DNA of 64,000 bases from Micromonospora sp. WMMD1155 (GTDB lineage Bacteria; Actinomycetota; Actinomycetes; Mycobacteriales; Micromonosporaceae): NCBI RefSeq assembly GCF_029581275.1, contig NZ_CP120742.1, positions 4,026,001-4,090,000 of the forward strand, given 5' to 3'. A program made the translations under genes and the position numbers. Positions within the stretch are counted from its first letter, which is position 1, and the number at the start of each line of letters is the position of its first letter. Under the pieces are notes generated by a model. It ran no database searches, was not told the origin of the DNA, and saw only the letters and a program-made list of their open reading frames with translations. Below are positions 16,967 through 27,068 of the stretch, one piece after another.

Positions 16967-18363
16967 TCGGCCTCCGCCTCCGGAACTCCGAGTTCGGAGA
17001 GGAAGGACTTGGCCCAGTGGCCCACGTCGTGGGTACGCAGGTGACGTTGCATTGTCCGCATCCGGCGGCGTGCCTCGGTTTTCTCCACGTGCACTGCCCG
17101 GAGCAGGGCGTCTTTGACCGCGTCCGGGTCGTGCGGGTTGCACAAAAATGCCTGGCGAAGCTCGGTGGCGGCACCGGCGAACTCACTGAGCACGAGTGCG
17201 CCACCCTGGTCGGCACGTGATGCTACGTATTCCTTCGCCACGAGGTTCATCCCGTCTCGCAGCGGGGTCACCATCATGACGTCGGCGGCAACGTACATCG
17301 CGGCCAGTTCACTGCGACTGTACGACTGATGCAGATAATGCACCGCTGGCACGCCGACCCTGCCGAATTCGCCATTAATCCGACCGACCTCGCGCTCCAC
17401 CTTGACGCGAAGTGCCTGGTAGTGCTCCACGCGCTCCCGGCTGGGGGTGGCCACCTGCACCATGACCGCGTCGGGGACTGTCAACTTTCCGTCAGCCAAC
17501 AGCTCACGGAAGGCCTTGAGCCGCAACTCGATGCCCTTGGTGTAATCCAGCCGGTCCACGCCGAGGATGATCGTCTTCGGGTCGCCCAGCTCGGCGCGGA
17601 TCTGCTTGGCCCGCGCCTGGATGGCCGGGTCGGCGGCCATCCGCTCCATCTCCTGGGTGTCGATCGAGATGGGGAAGGCGCCCGCCTTCACCTGCCGACC
17701 GTCGACCTGGATCATCTGCCCCTCGTAGCGCAGACCGAGCAGGTGCCGGGCCAGTCGGACGAAGTTCTGCGCGGCCAACCGCTGCTGAAAGCCGACCAGG
17801 TCGGCGCCGAGCAGACCGCGCAGGATCTCGGTGCGGAACGGCATCTGCATGAACAGCTCGATCGGCGGGAACGGGATGTGCAGGAAGAACCCGATCCGCA
17901 GGTCCGGACGCAGCTCACGCAGCATCGCCGGAACCAGTTGCAGTTGGTAGTCCTGCACCCAGACCGTGGCGCCCTCGGCCGCGACGTCCGCCGCGGCCTC
18001 CGCGAACCGGGCGTTGACCAGGCGGTACGCCTCCCGCCAGCGCCGCTTGTAGGCCGGTGTCTCCACCGCGTCGTGGTAGAGCGGCCAGATCGTCGCGTTG
18101 GACTGGCCCTCGTAGTAGCGCTCCAGCTCCTCCGCGCTGAGCGGGACCGGGTGCAGCCGGATCCCCTCCAGGTCGAACGGCTCGGGGGCGGGGCCGGTGC
18201 CGCCGGCCCAGCCGACCCAGGTGCCCTGGTGCTCGGCGAGTACGGGATGCAGGGCGGTGACCAGCCCACCAGGGCTACGCCGCCACTGCCGTCCCTCGGG
18301 TGTGCTCACCTCGTCGACAGGCAGTCGGTTCGCCACTACGACAAAGGAGCTACGGACGGTCAC
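16963..18363 (-). CDS. otsA: Alpha,alpha-trehalose-6-phosphate synthase
   Basis: The 466-aa GT20 glycosyltransferase joins a nucleotide-glucose donor to glucose-6-phosphate. Conserved features are VVVANRLPV at the N-terminus, [15 protein letters not shown] (donor loop), [44 protein letters not shown], and the C-terminal [18 protein letters not shown] with [11 protein letters not shown]. Length is normal for bacterial OtsA. It is the first gene of a two-gene operon; its product is the substrate of the phosphatase encoded immediately downstream. The GTG start at 18363 is supported by the [14 protein letters not shown] context. Confidence 0.96.
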   Translation of the reverse strand: MTVRSSFVVVANRLPVDEVSTPEGRQWRRSPGGLVTALHPVLAEHQGTWVGWAGGTGPAPEPFDLEGIRLHPVPLSAEELERYYEGQSNATIWPLYHDAVETPAYKRRWREAYRLVNARFAEAAADVAAEGATVWVQDYQLQLVPAMLRELRPDLRIGFFLHIPFPPIELFMQMPFRTEILRGLLGADLVGFQQRLAAQNFVRLARHLLGLRYEGQMIQVDGRQVKAGAFPISIDTQEMERMAADPAIQARAKQIRAELGDPKTIILGVDRLDYTKGIELRLKAFRELLADGKLTVPDAVMVQVATPSRERVEHYQALRVKVEREVGRINGEFGRVGVPAVHYLHQSYSRSELAAMYVAADVMMVTPLRDGMNLVAKEYVASRADQGGALVLSEFAGAATELRQAFLCNPHDPDAVKDALLRAVHVEKTEARRRMRTMQRHLRTHDVGHWAKSFLSELGVPEAEAE

Positions 18364-18506
18364 GATCGGCCACCTCCAGGTACTGACGGGTCCACCGCGA
18401 TGAGCGTACTGAGCGTAGCTGCGGCGTCTGGTGCCTAGTGCCGGAGTCTCCTACCCGCCTCGGTCGGACCGAACCCTGAAGGTGATCTTCTCGACAGCCG
18501 TGCTGG

Positions 18507-18899
18507 TCAGAGGTCGATGATCGGCCATTCCTTGGGCAGTACCTCGCCCAGCAGCTCCCGCCGATCCGTCATGATCGGTACGAGGGGGTGGGCTGCGGCG
18601 TCCATGGCGAGCTGGGCCAGGTCCATCCGACCCTCCATGCGGCGTGACCAGCCCCCAAGGTAGCCGCACATGTTCGCCTCGACGGAGGTGACCTGCACGT
18701 GCGGCAGTGCGACGAGCAGTTCGAGCATCTCCCACTGAGCGGGTGCGACGCGCTCGTGTGCGTGCGCGAGACACAAGGCGGGCACGAGCACCTCTTGGCT
18801 GTAGTCGGCGGTCTCGGCGATTTTGTTGCCGACATTCTTGGTGCCGGAGGCGAAGGACAGCAGGGCGGCAGTGTCCAGCGCCAGACCGAAGGGGATCAC
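18507..18899 (-). CDS. PIN-domain-like toxin of a VapBC-type pair
   Basis: This 130-aa protein starts LALDTAALLSFASG, matching the first acidic motif (LDTSALL) of PIN-domain ribonucleases. The region LVPALCLAHAHERV replaces the usual second acidic motif, and the C-terminal MTDRRELL could hold later acidic residues. The PIN match is recognisable but diverged. The GTG start overlaps the stop of the upstream antitoxin-like gene as GTGA, the classic toxin-antitoxin arrangement. If active it would be an RNase; residue loss could make it inactive. Confidence 0.65.
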   Translation of the reverse strand: MIPFGLALDTAALLSFASGTKNVGNKIAETADYSQEVLVPALCLAHAHERVAPAQWEMLELLVALPHVQVTSVEANMCGYLGGWSRRMEGRMDLAQLAMDAAAHPLVPIMTDRRELLGEVLPKEWPIIDL

Positions 18900-19201
18900 C
18901 CGAGCACCCTGGCGCGTGTGACGCGCCCTCCTGCGCGTGCCGCCAGCACCTCGGCCTGCAGCCGGGCGGCCTGCTCACGCAGCTCCGGGGTGATCCGGGC
19001 CCTGAGTTGCTCCATCTCCGCGTGGGCCTCAGCGATGTCCTCATCGGTGATCACGAAGCCCGCGCTGGCGAGCATCTCCCGTGTCTTCTCGCCCGCCATC
19101 TGGCGCCGCACCGCCCGCGCCACGAATGCGGAGACGTTCGGCTCTAGCGACAGGCGGTCGGCGACGTCGTCCGGCAGGCTGACAGCGATCTTCTTGGTCA
19201 T
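18896..19201 (-). CDS. Ribbon-helix-helix antitoxin-like protein (VapB type)
   Basis: The 101-aa protein begins MTKKIAVSLPDDVADRL, a ribbon-helix-helix DNA-binding start (beta strand then helix), followed by NVSAFVARAVRRQM. The C-terminal part is a long charged helix that would wrap around the toxin. It is upstream of and overlapping the PIN-like gene. Antitoxins of this type bind their own promoter, so autoregulation is expected. A -10-like GATAGC sits just upstream of its ATG. Confidence 0.75.
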   Translation of the reverse strand: MTKKIAVSLPDDVADRLSLEPNVSAFVARAVRRQMAGEKTREMLASAGFVITDEDIAEAHAEMEQLRARITPELREQAARLQAEVLAARAGGRVTRARVLG

Positions 19202-19209
19202 ACGAAAAC

Positions 19210-19215
19210 GCTATC
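19210..19215 (-). promoter_or_regulatory. Possible -10 element (GATAGC) for the VapB-like gene
   Basis: On the minus strand GATAGC ends nine bases before the ATG at 19201, in a locally A/T-rich patch that also holds TATAAC (19223-19218). Use of the nearer box would give a leaderless transcript, and the farther one about a ten-base leader. No ribosome binding site is seen. Confidence 0.35.
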
Positions 19216-19413
19216 GAGTTATACCGGCCTCGGCAATGCGGCTCGCCGACGTACTCCTGGGGCGGGGTGATGTGGGCGAAGCGCGCCGTACCTGTCAGGA
19301 TTGACGATGGCGTGCGCGCGGCCGGCCCTCCGGCCGGCGGCGGCGGGCGGTCCTCGCAGCCCGCGCCGCGCCGCCGGTCAGGCGACAGTAATCCGACGGA
19401 GGTAGCCCGCACC

Positions 19414-21090
<1,677 letters not shown>

Positions 21091-21102
21091 CCGGCGGAGA
21101 CG

Positions 21103-21549
21103 GTGTCCGACCGGTTCGTCTACCACTGCACGCTGCGCTGGTCCGACCTGGACGCGTACGGCCACGTCAACAACTCGCGCTTCCTCACCCTCTACGAGGA
21201 GGCGCGGGTGGCGTTGATGTTCGCCGGCGGCCGGGCCTGGGGGGTCGGCTCGTTCGCCGACGGGGTGGTGATCCGCCGGCACGAGGTCGACTACCTGCGC
21301 CCGGTCGACTACGCCCTGGGGCGGGCCACCGCTGAGGCGGCGCCCACCGTCCGGATCGAGCTGTGGGTGGAGGAGATCCGGGCCTCCCGGTTCACCGTCG
21401 CCTACGAGCTGTACGACGGTGAGGTGCTGGCCAGCCGCGCCCGCTCGGTGCTGGTGCCGTTCGACCTGACCCGTCAGGTGCCCCGGAGGATCACCTCCGA
21501 GGAGCGGGACTTCCTGCTCACGTACGCCCCGCAGGGCGGTGTGGGGTGA
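21103..21549 (+). CDS. Acyl-CoA thioesterase, 4HBT hotdog fold
   Basis: The 148-aa protein matches the YbgC/FadM-like 4-hydroxybenzoyl-CoA thioesterase branch. LRWSDLDAYGHVNNSRFLTLYEEARV contains the catalytic Asp in the D-x-x-GHVNN motif (about residue 19). A single hotdog domain fills the protein, which should dimerise and cleave acyl-CoA thioesters. It begins 12 bases after ettA and overlaps the next gene by GTGA, so the three may form an operon. The specific acyl substrate is unknown. Confidence 0.9.
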   Translation: MSDRFVYHCTLRWSDLDAYGHVNNSRFLTLYEEARVALMFAGGRAWGVGSFADGVVIRRHEVDYLRPVDYALGRATAEAAPTVRIELWVEEIRASRFTVAYELYDGEVLASRARSVLVPFDLTRQVPRRITSEERDFLLTYAPQGGVG

Positions 21550-22253
21550 CCGGGCCGTCGGGCCGGGCGGCGGCGACCCCGACGCACGGCCTCGGCGGGG
21601 TGGCGGACGCGGGAGCCTTCCTGGCCCGGCTGGTCCGGTTGGATCCGCTCGCTCCGGTCCGGCTGCGGCCGACCGGTGGCCCCGGCCGGGTCGCCCTGTG
21701 GGCCCGGCTGCCGTGGCAGGTTCTGGTGGTCCGCACGGTGGCCGGTGAGTCGGCCGAGGACGTCACGGTGGCCGCCGCCGACCTGCTGGGCGAGTTGGAG
21801 CGTGGCGGCGTGGCCCTGCCGACGCGTCGGGACGCGGCGTGGCGGTGGCCACTGCCGCCGGCGCGGAGCACGCAGGTCGAGGCGCTGCCCGTCGTCGAGC
21901 TGCGACGGATCGCGCAGGCGGCGGCGGGCACCCTGCGGACGGCGAGCGAGCAGGGGGTGGCCGGTCGTGCGGTCGGCCAGCGTGCCCTCCGCGACGCGTT
22001 GCTCGACCACGTGGCGGTGCTGGTCACCCCGGAGGAGACGCCCGCCGCGCCGGTGGAGGTGTCGCAGCGGCTGGTGCAGGGGGTGGTCCGGATGGGTTTC
22101 CTCGGTGCCGCTGACGGTCCGGCCGCCGGCCCCGACGTTCAGGTGCGGGTGGCGGGTCGTTGGGTCGGTCTGGTGGGACCATACGGAGCGGCCTGGTCGC
22201 AGAAGGCCACGGATCTTGCCGTGACACCCCTGGCGAGTCGTCCGAACGGATGA
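21546..22253 (+). CDS. Conserved-looking hypothetical protein
   Basis: A 235-aa protein of unknown function with no membrane segment or recognised motif. It is rich in Ala, Val, Arg and Leu. It has a central predicted alpha/beta segment (RVALWARLPWQVLVVRTV), two helical stretches (SAEDVTVAAADLLGELE; VVELRRIAQAAAGTLRTASE), and a final part (GRWVGLVGPYGAAWSQK). It is translationally coupled to the thioesterase through a 4-bp overlap, and its codon use matches its neighbours, so it is very likely a real gene. Confidence 0.75.
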   Translation: MTGPSGRAAATPTHGLGGVADAGAFLARLVRLDPLAPVRLRPTGGPGRVALWARLPWQVLVVRTVAGESAEDVTVAAADLLGELERGGVALPTRRDAAWRWPLPPARSTQVEALPVVELRRIAQAAAGTLRTASEQGVAGRAVGQRALRDALLDHVAVLVTPEETPAAPVEVSQRLVQGVVRMGFLGAADGPAAGPDVQVRVAGRWVGLVGPYGAAWSQKATDLAVTPLASRPNG

Positions 22254-22384
22254 GCCCGGCTCATTCTTCTGGTCAGGGGCGGTCGTTGGGGGGGTGCTTC
22301 AACTCGGCTGTCCGGGTACCGTCCATGCTCGGATCCAACGCACCGTAGGCGGCTGGATCCGCTGGGGAGTGAGGTGCGCGAGCG

Positions 22385-22969
22385 ATGCCGTGGTGGTCAT
22401 GGCGCCCCGGTCCCGCCGACGGCGGCGATCCGGAAACCCGAAGCGGGATCACGATGGAGAGCGCGGTGCGAGTCGGGCCGCCAAGCCCTCGCCAGCCGGG
22501 GGACGACTGCCCGGGCAGTGAGCGGCCCGTGCTGACCGAGATGTCCGCCACCGTCGAGCCGGTGAGTCTGCGCCGGGTCTGCGACGCACTCGACCTGCTC
22601 GACGTGCGCTACCTGGCCGACGGCGACGGCAACCTGCTGGCCATGTGGGAGCGGCATGCGGTGCTGGTCACCCTCGAAGGGCCGGAGGACGAGATCCTGG
22701 TCATGCGGGCCCGCCCGCACGCCACGGTCCCGCCGGACTGGGCCGACCGGGCGTACCGGGTGGTGAACGAGTGGAACCACACCCGCCGGTTCTGCAAGGC
22801 GTACATCGGCGACCCGACCGAACGCGGGCAACTGCCGATCTACGCCGAGCTTCAGGTGCCGCTCGGCGCCGGCACCCACGACGCGCTGTTGGTCGAGATG
22901 CTCGACTGCGGCGCGGCGGTGGCCACCAGCTTCGTGGACTGGCTGCACGACGAGGGCGCGTTGCTCTGA
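22385..22969 (+). CDS. YbjN-domain protein
   Basis: The 194-aa protein has an N-terminal 50-residue tail starting MPWWSWRPGP, then a YbjN domain (about 60-190): SLRRVCDALDLLDVRYLADGDGNLLAMWE, then VNEWNHTRRFCKAYIGDP, ending AVATSFVDWLHDEGALL. YbjN proteins resemble type III secretion chaperones in fold and affect stress responses and motility in E. coli; the molecular role in actinobacteria is unclear. ATG at 22385 follows GTGAGGTG and gives the W-rich start seen in related actinobacterial proteins. It is convergent with the globin gene. Confidence 0.85.
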   Translation: MPWWSWRPGPADGGDPETRSGITMESAVRVGPPSPRQPGDDCPGSERPVLTEMSATVEPVSLRRVCDALDLLDVRYLADGDGNLLAMWERHAVLVTLEGPEDEILVMRARPHATVPPDWADRAYRVVNEWNHTRRFCKAYIGDPTERGQLPIYAELQVPLGAGTHDALLVEMLDCGAAVATSFVDWLHDEGALL

Positions 22970-22991
22970 CGCGGCGCGCACGCCGGGTGGG

Positions 22992-23420
22992 TCAGGCGCC
23001 GGTGGCCGGGTCGTCCTCGACGTTGACCATGAAGTACGCGGCCCGCTCCAGGTAGTCCCAGAGCGTGGCGGCGACAGCCGGCTCCAGGTCGAGCCGGTCC
23101 ACCGCGCGACGCATGTTGCGCAGCCAGGCGTCCCGCTCGGCAGCGCCGATCCGGAAGGGCGCGTGCCGCATCCGCAGCCGGGGGTGGCCGCGCTGCGCGG
23201 AATACGTGTTGGGGCCGCCCCAGTACTGCATCAGGAACAGGGTCATCCGGTCGGCGGCCGGCCCGAGGTCTTCCTCCGGGTACATGGGCCGCAGCAGGGG
23301 ATCGGTGGCGATGCCTGCGTAGAACTCGTCGACCAGCCGGCGGAAGGTGGGCTCGCCGCCGACCGCTTCGAAGAGGGTCATCGACGCACCAGGACGGTCG
23401 GATTCGCCTGCGGGGTTCAC
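22992..23420 (-). CDS. glbO: Truncated haemoglobin, group II (GlbO-like)
   Basis: The 142-aa protein matches mycobacterial trHbO closely in motif order: LFEAVGGEPTFRRLVDEFYAGI, MYPEEDLGPAADRMTLFLMQYWGGPNTYSAQRGHPRLRMRHAPF, with the proximal (F8) His in RMRHAPF and the G8-type Trp in RDAWLRNM. Group II globins bind O2 tightly and have been linked to respiration and redox chemistry at the membrane. The GTG start at 23420 has AGGA seven bases upstream; an internal ATG at 23381 would give the compact 129-aa form. Confidence 0.94.
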   Translation of the reverse strand: MNPAGESDRPGASMTLFEAVGGEPTFRRLVDEFYAGIATDPLLRPMYPEEDLGPAADRMTLFLMQYWGGPNTYSAQRGHPRLRMRHAPFRIGAAERDAWLRNMRRAVDRLDLEPAVAATLWDYLERAAYFMVNVEDDPATGA

Positions 23421-23545
23421 CGTTCCATCCTGCCAGGTGCGCTCCGGCCCGACCTGACCCCCGTGGCGTGCGTCGGATCACGCCGGGTCGGCGGACCCGG
23501 ATGCCGTGGGGTTGCCCGCCCGGCCCGCCCGCGTCGGTGAGTCGA

Positions 23546-24913
23546 TCAGGTGACCGCGTGGCGGCGATGGCCGTCGCCGGTACGCGGCTCGGGAGCGCCG
23601 GCCGTGCCACCGTCTCCGGGGTGGCCGGTGCTGCGGGGCGCCTCGGCGTTGGCCGCCGAGGCGGCCCTGATCGCGTCGTCCATCGTCTGCCGGTCCGGCC
23701 AGCTCAGTGCGGCCACGGCCATGAGCACGACGCCGGCCGCACTCCAGAGCCCGACCACCGCCGGGATGGGGAACCGCTCGGCGAGCAGCCCGGTGACCAG
23801 CACCGCGAGGCCCTGGATGACCTGGACACCGGTGGCCATCACGCCGAAGGCGCGGGCGCGGAAACCGTCGGGCAGGGCCTGGACGAACAGCCCGTTGGCC
23901 ATCGGCAGCATGCCGGCGACCGCGAACCCGCACAGGGCGGCCAGCAACGCCACCACCAGTGGCGGCGGGTCGAGCAACGACGGCACCAGCACCAGCGGGG
24001 CGAACACCGCAAGCGGCCGCATCAGCTTCATCCGGCGGGTCGGCCCGACCAGCCGGCTCACCAGTAACCCGCCGAGAATGAAGCCGATCGGGTTGGCCAC
24101 CATGATCACGGCTTGGGCCGCACCGGTGCTCAAACCGCTCTTGGCGCCCTGATTGGCCCAGGCGGCGGCGAGACCTTCGGGCACGATCGAGAAGAGCATG
24201 GCGCTGAACACCAGCACCGCGATCGACCGCAACACCGGAGTGCCGAACACGATGGCGAACCCCTGGCGGGTCTCCCGCAGCAGGTGGCTGCGGTGTGCGA
24301 GGGCCAGCGACGCCGGCCGATCCCGTACGCCGAGGCGGACCAGCAGCGCCGAGAGGGCGAAGGTGGCCGCGTTGAACAGCAACGCGACCTCCGGGTCGAT
24401 CGAGGCGACGGCCGCGCCGAACACGTACCCGACCACCTGGGCCGCCTGCCCGACGCTGCTGTTCAGCGACAACCCGAGCACCAACCGATCCCCGGTGAGC
24501 ATCTGTGGCATCAGTGCGGACTTCGCCGCCTGGCTCGGTGGGTTGGCCAGCGTGGCGGCGAAGATCAGTGCCAACACCGCCTGGTACGGCAGGTTGGGGA
24601 CGGCGATGAGCAGCATCAAGGCCATCCGGATGAGGTCACACGTCACCATCACCCGTCGGTACGGGTGGCGCTCCGCCAGTGCGGCGAGCACGGGACCGCC
24701 GAGCAGCCACGGCAGGAAGCTGACCGCGAAGGCGGCCGCGGAGAGCGCGACAGACCGGGTCTGCTGGTAGACCAGAAGGGTGACCGCGGCCTTCGCGACG
24801 TAGTCGCCGACCCAGGAGAGCGCACCAGCCACGAAGACAGCCCGGAACTCACGCTGGGCGAACACTTCGCGAAATGTGGCGGGGCCTTCCGCGGAAGGTC
24901 GCTCGTCGGGCAC
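23546..24913 (-). CDS. MFS transporter (MFS_3/EntS-like exporter)
   Basis: The ~455-aa protein has about 12 hydrophobic segments in two groups of six with a central cytoplasmic loop (around RDRPASLALAHRSHLLRETRQG). The loop after TM2 reads ALAERHPYRRVMVTCDLIRM, a variant of the MFS motif A. This branch contains exporters of drugs and siderophores. A ~50-residue hydrophilic tail rich in Gly, Pro and His ends the protein. GTG at 24913 is preferred because GGAGG lies five bases upstream; ATG at 24925 and an upstream start at 24967 are possible. The substrate is unknown. Confidence 0.88.
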   Translation of the reverse strand: MPDERPSAEGPATFREVFAQREFRAVFVAGALSWVGDYVAKAAVTLLVYQQTRSVALSAAAFAVSFLPWLLGGPVLAALAERHPYRRVMVTCDLIRMALMLLIAVPNLPYQAVLALIFAATLANPPSQAAKSALMPQMLTGDRLVLGLSLNSSVGQAAQVVGYVFGAAVASIDPEVALLFNAATFALSALLVRLGVRDRPASLALAHRSHLLRETRQGFAIVFGTPVLRSIAVLVFSAMLFSIVPEGLAAAWANQGAKSGLSTGAAQAVIMVANPIGFILGGLLVSRLVGPTRRMKLMRPLAVFAPLVLVPSLLDPPPLVVALLAALCGFAVAGMLPMANGLFVQALPDGFRARAFGVMATGVQVIQGLAVLVTGLLAERFPIPAVVGLWSAAGVVLMAVAALSWPDRQTMDDAIRAASAANAEAPRSTGHPGDGGTAGAPEPRTGDGHRRHAVT

Positions 24914-25158
24914 CGTCGCCTCCATCGGCCCCGGTTCGGCCGCTCGTGGCAGCCCGGCCGGAAGCACTCGTCAGATCTGCGGATCAGCGAGGATGTGATC
25001 ACGCTCCGGCGGGAACGCGTGCCCCGGATTCTGCCCGATCGTCTGACAACTGGCTAGGGCGAACGGATCGATCGTCGCTTCCCCGACTGAACGAACGGAC
25101 GATACCTGAGGGGCCGGGTGGCTGGCGACCCCTGCATCGGCGGACAGTGTTGCCTGGG

Positions 25159-26199
25159 TCAGGTGGCGCCGCCCTGACCAGTCTCGTTGTCCGACAACGG
25201 TCGGGTCGGAACCCCGGGGAAGATGCGGGCGGCGGCGATCTGCGCGGTGATCCCGGAGTTCTCCAGCGCCTCCGCGAGCCGCCGACGCAGCTCCCGGCCC
25301 ACCGCGAACTGCCCGTCCGCGGTCGTCTTCACCACCGTCCGGATGACCGCGCCGTCGACGGTCACCTGCTCGACACCCAGCACCTCGGGCGCTTCGACGA
25401 TCTCCGGTGACAGCTCCGGGTCCACAGCGACCGAGGCGGCGGCGGTCCGCAGGACGGCGGTGGCCTCCTCGGTGCTGTTGAACCCGATCGGCAGGTCCAC
25501 CACCACCAGGGCCCAGCCCTGGCTCTTGTTGCCCACCCGGATGATCTCGCCGTTGCGGATGTACCAGAGCACCCCACGACCGTCGCGCACCGTGGTGACG
25601 CGCAGGCCGACCGCCTCGACCACGCCCATCGCCTCACCCAGGTCGACGTTGTCGCCCACGCCGTACTGGTCCTCGATCAGCATGAAGAGGCCGGCGATCA
25701 GGTCCTTGACCAGGCTCTGCGCGCCGAAGCCCAGCGCCACGCCGGCGATCCCCGCACTGGCCAGCAGTGGGGCCAGGTCGAAGCTGAACTCGCGCAGGAT
25801 CATCAGCAGCGCGATGCCGAAGACGAACGCGGTGGTCAGACTGCGCAGCACCGAACCGATCGCCTCGGCCCGCTGCCGTCGCCGCTCGGGCACGAACTCG
25901 GCCGGGTCGACCGCCGCGCTGGGAACCCGCTCCCGCAGCGGTCGCAGCATCGTCGGCACCGCGCCGTCGGTGGTCGTGCGGACCAACCGGTTGATCGTCC
26001 GGTGCACGGCCCAGCGGGCCACCATCGCCAGCGCCAGGATCAGCAGCACCCGTAGCGGTTTCAGCAGGATCCAGTAACTGCCCTCGGCGAACCAGGCCGA
26101 CCTGGTGATGCTGTAGATCCACTCACAGGAGGTGCTGCCCTGGCAGCTCACCGAAACGGCGTCGGGCAGGGCAAGGGGCGTCACGCTGGCGGCACTCAC
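25159..26199 (-). CDS. Mechanosensitive ion channel (MscS family)
   Basis: The 346-aa protein has two N-terminal TM segments (about residues 40-62 and 120-145) and the pore-lining helix LLASAGIAGVALGFGAQSLVKDLIAGLFMLIEDQYGVGDNV (about 148-188), characteristic of MscS. This is followed by the beta domain (GVVEAVGLRVTTVRDGRGVLWYIRNGEIIRVGNKSQGW) and the alpha/beta C-terminal domain. It relieves turgor during hypo-osmotic shock. The GTG start at 26199 gives MSAASVTPLALPDAV; the longer frame would add a 45-residue basic extension. It is divergent from the HNH gene across a 293-bp spacer in which no other gene is seen. Confidence 0.92.
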   Translation of the reverse strand: MSAASVTPLALPDAVSVSCQGSTSCEWIYSITRSAWFAEGSYWILLKPLRVLLILALAMVARWAVHRTINRLVRTTTDGAVPTMLRPLRERVPSAAVDPAEFVPERRRQRAEAIGSVLRSLTTAFVFGIALLMILREFSFDLAPLLASAGIAGVALGFGAQSLVKDLIAGLFMLIEDQYGVGDNVDLGEAMGVVEAVGLRVTTVRDGRGVLWYIRNGEIIRVGNKSQGWALVVVDLPIGFNSTEEATAVLRTAAASVAVDPELSPEIVEAPEVLGVEQVTVDGAVIRTVVKTTADGQFAVGRELRRRLAEALENSGITAQIAAARIFPGVPTRPLSDNETGQGGAT

Positions 26200-26492
26200 C
26201 CTGTCTTCGTACCGCAAGGGGTCAGCGGGCCCGTCGCCGGCCCACCGGCCGGGTGAGCCGCCGACACGTGTCCGGCAACGCCGGACTTCTCCCAGCTCGG
26301 TACGGCGATCGGACCGGACGCGGATGATCCTCATACCCCATGCGGGATTAGTACGTGCAATCCGGGGTCCGATCAGGGACTATTGGCGCAACGGACGTCG
26401 GTGATCGGCCCGGCGTCGCCCGGTTGGGCCGTCGTGCCCTGCCCCGGTCGGCGGCGGTTCGCAGCTGCCGCTGAACCGGGAGGGTGAGCGCG

Positions 26493-27029
26493 ATGCCTGA
26501 CATACGACCCACGGTGGGCTCCGGCGCGTTGGTCCTCAACGCCACCTACGAGCCGCTGTGTGTCGTGTCGGTGCGCCGCGCCGCGATCCTCGTCCTCTCC
26601 GCCAAGGCGGTCTGCGTCGCCGACGGCGACGGCATTCTGCACAGCGCGCGCGACGCGCTCCCGGTGCCGTCCGTGGTCCGGTTGACGCGCTTCGTCCGGG
26701 TGCCGTATCGGACGCACGTCGGGTTGTCCCGGCGTGCGATCTTCGCCAGGGACGGTTGGCGGTGCGCCTACTGCCGGGGTGCCGCCGAGACCATCGACCA
26801 TGTCTTCCCGCGCAGCCGGGGCGGCCGGCACGCCTGGGAGAACGTGGTGGCCGCGTGCGCCCGCTGCAACCACACCAAGGGCGACAAGACCCCGGCCGAG
26901 ATGGGGTGGCGGTTACACGCGCTGCCCGCCGCGCCGAAGGGCACCGCCTGGCGTGTCCTCGGGCACCGCGCTCCCGACCCCCGCTGGGCCGACTGGCTCG
27001 ACCTGCGCGAGCCCGAAGCCGCCGCCTGA
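26493..27029 (+). CDS. HNH endonuclease
   Basis: The 178-aa protein has an N-terminal domain (ALVLNATYEPLCVVSVRRAAILVLSAKAVCV) common in actinobacterial HNH proteins, then a zinc-bearing HNH core: RRAIFARDGWRCAYC, TIDHVFPRSRGGRHAWENVVAACARCNHTKGDKTP. The first CxxC and the CxxC of the ARCN motif bind zinc, while DH and N supply the His-Asn-type catalytic residues. Stand-alone HNH proteins of this type are widespread and chromosomal, with unknown substrate. ATG at 26493 has GGGAGG about eight bases upstream; the GTG at 26484 overlaps that site. Confidence 0.92.
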   Translation: MPDIRPTVGSGALVLNATYEPLCVVSVRRAAILVLSAKAVCVADGDGILHSARDALPVPSVVRLTRFVRVPYRTHVGLSRRAIFARDGWRCAYCRGAAETIDHVFPRSRGGRHAWENVVAACARCNHTKGDKTPAEMGWRLHALPAAPKGTAWRVLGHRAPDPRWADWLDLREPEAAA

Positions 27030-27068
27030 TCCCTCGTCGCGGCCGGATCGACGCGAATACCGGCCGGC

